Source: an uncultured Sphingobium sp. (lineage in GTDB: Bacteria; Pseudomonadota; Alphaproteobacteria; Sphingomonadales; Sphingomonadaceae). From it: a DNA stretch of 7,128 nucleotides. The notes under the pieces were generated by a model that saw only the letters and a program-made list of their open reading frames with translations, had not been told where the DNA came from and ran no database searches. Of the stretch, positions 6,477 through 7,128 are shown piece by piece. The position numbers and the translations under genes were made by a program. The stretch covers positions 1 through 7,128 of the forward strand of contig CAMPHJ010000078.1 in assembly GCA_946885845.1 (NCBI GenBank). The letters are read 5' to 3'. How positions within the stretch are numbered: the first letter of the stretch is position 1; every line of letters starts with the position of its first letter.

Positions 6477-6586
6477 TTTACAGCGTCTTGGGCCTCGCGC
6501 CAGCTAAAAGCGTTCGGCCACGGCACCATTTGGCGCGTCGCGCGTAGTGCTGCCCTGTTCCCCATCACCAAAGGACATGAAGGTCG

Positions 6587-7128
6587 ATGACGATGCAAGC
6601 GCCGATGCTGTCGCCACAGGATTTCGCCAACCCCGCGATCCGGCTGGCGGGCTATGTCGATCATGGCATGTATATCCATTTCAAGGAAAGGCTGGCCGCC
6701 GCGCCTCAGGACGGGCTGGTCGTGGTGGAAATTTCCACGCTGGGCGGCGACCCTGAACTTGCGCGGATGATGGGTGAGGATATTCGTTTCCATTCGGAAT
6801 TGCGTCCTGAATGTCGGCTCGTTTTCCTGGGCAAGACCGCCGTATACTCCGCGGGCGCGACGTTCATGGGCTTTTTCGCGACGGAAAACCGCTATCTGAC
6901 GCGCGGCACGCGGCTCATGATCCATGAACGCATCATCACGCGCGACATCCGCCTGCAGGGGCCGCTTTCCACCTGCATCGCCCCGCTCAAGGCCGCGCTG
7001 AATGAAATTGAAGCGTCGATCACGATCCAGAATGAAGGGTTCGCCAACCTGATCATGGGGTCGCAGGTGACGCTGGACGAAGTAAAGAAGCGCGCACCGG
7101 AAAACTGGTATCTCGAAGCGAATGAGGC
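6587..7128 (+). CDS. ClpP-like (S14 family) serine protease subunit, divergent; 3' end cut by window
   Basis: The frame is open to the right edge, giving 180 residues so far. It aligns with the ClpP fold. An early strand-turn IRLAGYVDHGMY is followed by the oxyanion-loop segment ISTLGGDPELARMM (G53-G54). Nucleophile S88 lies in VYSAGATFMGFFA (ClpP: ASMGAFLL) and H113 in RLMIHER (ClpP: RVMIHQ). The Ser-His spacing of 25 equals that of E. coli ClpP (S97/H122). A handle-like helical region (about 126-157) is some 11 residues longer than in E. coli. The segment that would hold the catalytic Asp reads APENWYLEANEA, placing N173 where ClpP has Asp. A role in proteolysis, with or without a Clp ATPase, is inferred. 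No clp ATPase gene is visible. The start could be ATG 6587 (AAAGGA 11 bases upstream) or ATG 6593 (AAGG 9 bases upstream); nothing further upstream is possible because of an in-frame stop at 6578. SppA/crotonase-fold relatives are less likely. Confidence 0.75.
   Translation, partial: MTMQAPMLSPQDFANPAIRLAGYVDHGMYIHFKERLAAAPQDGLVVVEISTLGGDPELARMMGEDIRFHSELRPECRLVFLGKTAVYSAGATFMGFFATENRYLTRGTRLMIHERIITRDIRLQGPLSTCIAPLKAALNEIEASITIQNEGFANLIMGSQVTLDEVKKRAPENWYLEANE

Noticed and set aside
6471..6483. CTGT-N5-ACAG dyad resembling the E. coli LexA box
   Set aside because: The E. coli box needs N8 spacing, so this does not fit. The overlapping GGTC-N7-GTTC reading fits the alphaproteobacterial motif better and was reported instead.
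6464..6925. Minus-strand open frame of 153 residues opposite the ClpP-like gene
   Set aside because: It is the shadow of a plus-strand frame with clear ClpP motifs, and its composition is Arg/His-rich with no recognisable domain.

Overview
The window looks like a chromosomal core segment of a GC-rich alphaproteobacterium, most likely a member of the Sphingomonadales (Sphingobium/Sphingomonas type). This is inferred from the GC-rich third positions, the Shine-Dalgarno use (including a TTG start behind a strong SD), the flavour of the proteins, and a GTTC-N7-GTTC-like box in front of ruvA. I see no transposase, integrase, tRNA, rRNA, CRISPR array or phage gene, and nothing that marks the segment as recently acquired.

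Layout, left to right. The 3' end of a plus-strand gene (probably a TPR protein) is followed by a very small plus-strand glycine-zipper lipoprotein gene. A hairpin at 431-462 separates it from a convergent minus-strand gene for a membrane-anchored SIMPL/DUF541 protein. Divergent from that gene is a plus-strand glyoxalase pair: glyoxalase I (gloA type, 1267-1713) and glyoxalase II (gloB type, 1717-2439), 3 bases apart. A plus-strand gene for an unrecognised lipoprotein with four mature cysteines (2495-2896) comes next. Its 3' end overlaps the 3' end of a convergent minus-strand acyl-CoA synthetase (AMP-forming ligase) by 22 bases. Upstream of the ligase on the minus strand is ruvA-ruvB, coupled by an ATGA overlap. 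Divergent from ruvA is a plus-strand ClpP-like (S14-type) serine protease gene that runs off the right edge.

Functionally, gloA and gloB encode the two steps of glutathione-dependent methylglyoxal detoxification and almost certainly share a transcript. RuvA and RuvB form the Holliday-junction branch-migration motor. A probable LexA/SOS operator lies 15-29 bases upstream of the ruvA start. RuvC is not next to ruvA here. The other genes (two lipoproteins, the SIMPL protein, the ligase and the ClpP-like protease) have no evident link to one another beyond position.

I do not find a convincing undescribed multi-gene system. The points most worth following up are the divergent ClpP paralogue, which keeps Ser and His at ClpP-like spacing but appears to have Asn at the third triad position, the LexA-like box at ruvA, and the four-cysteine lipoprotein.
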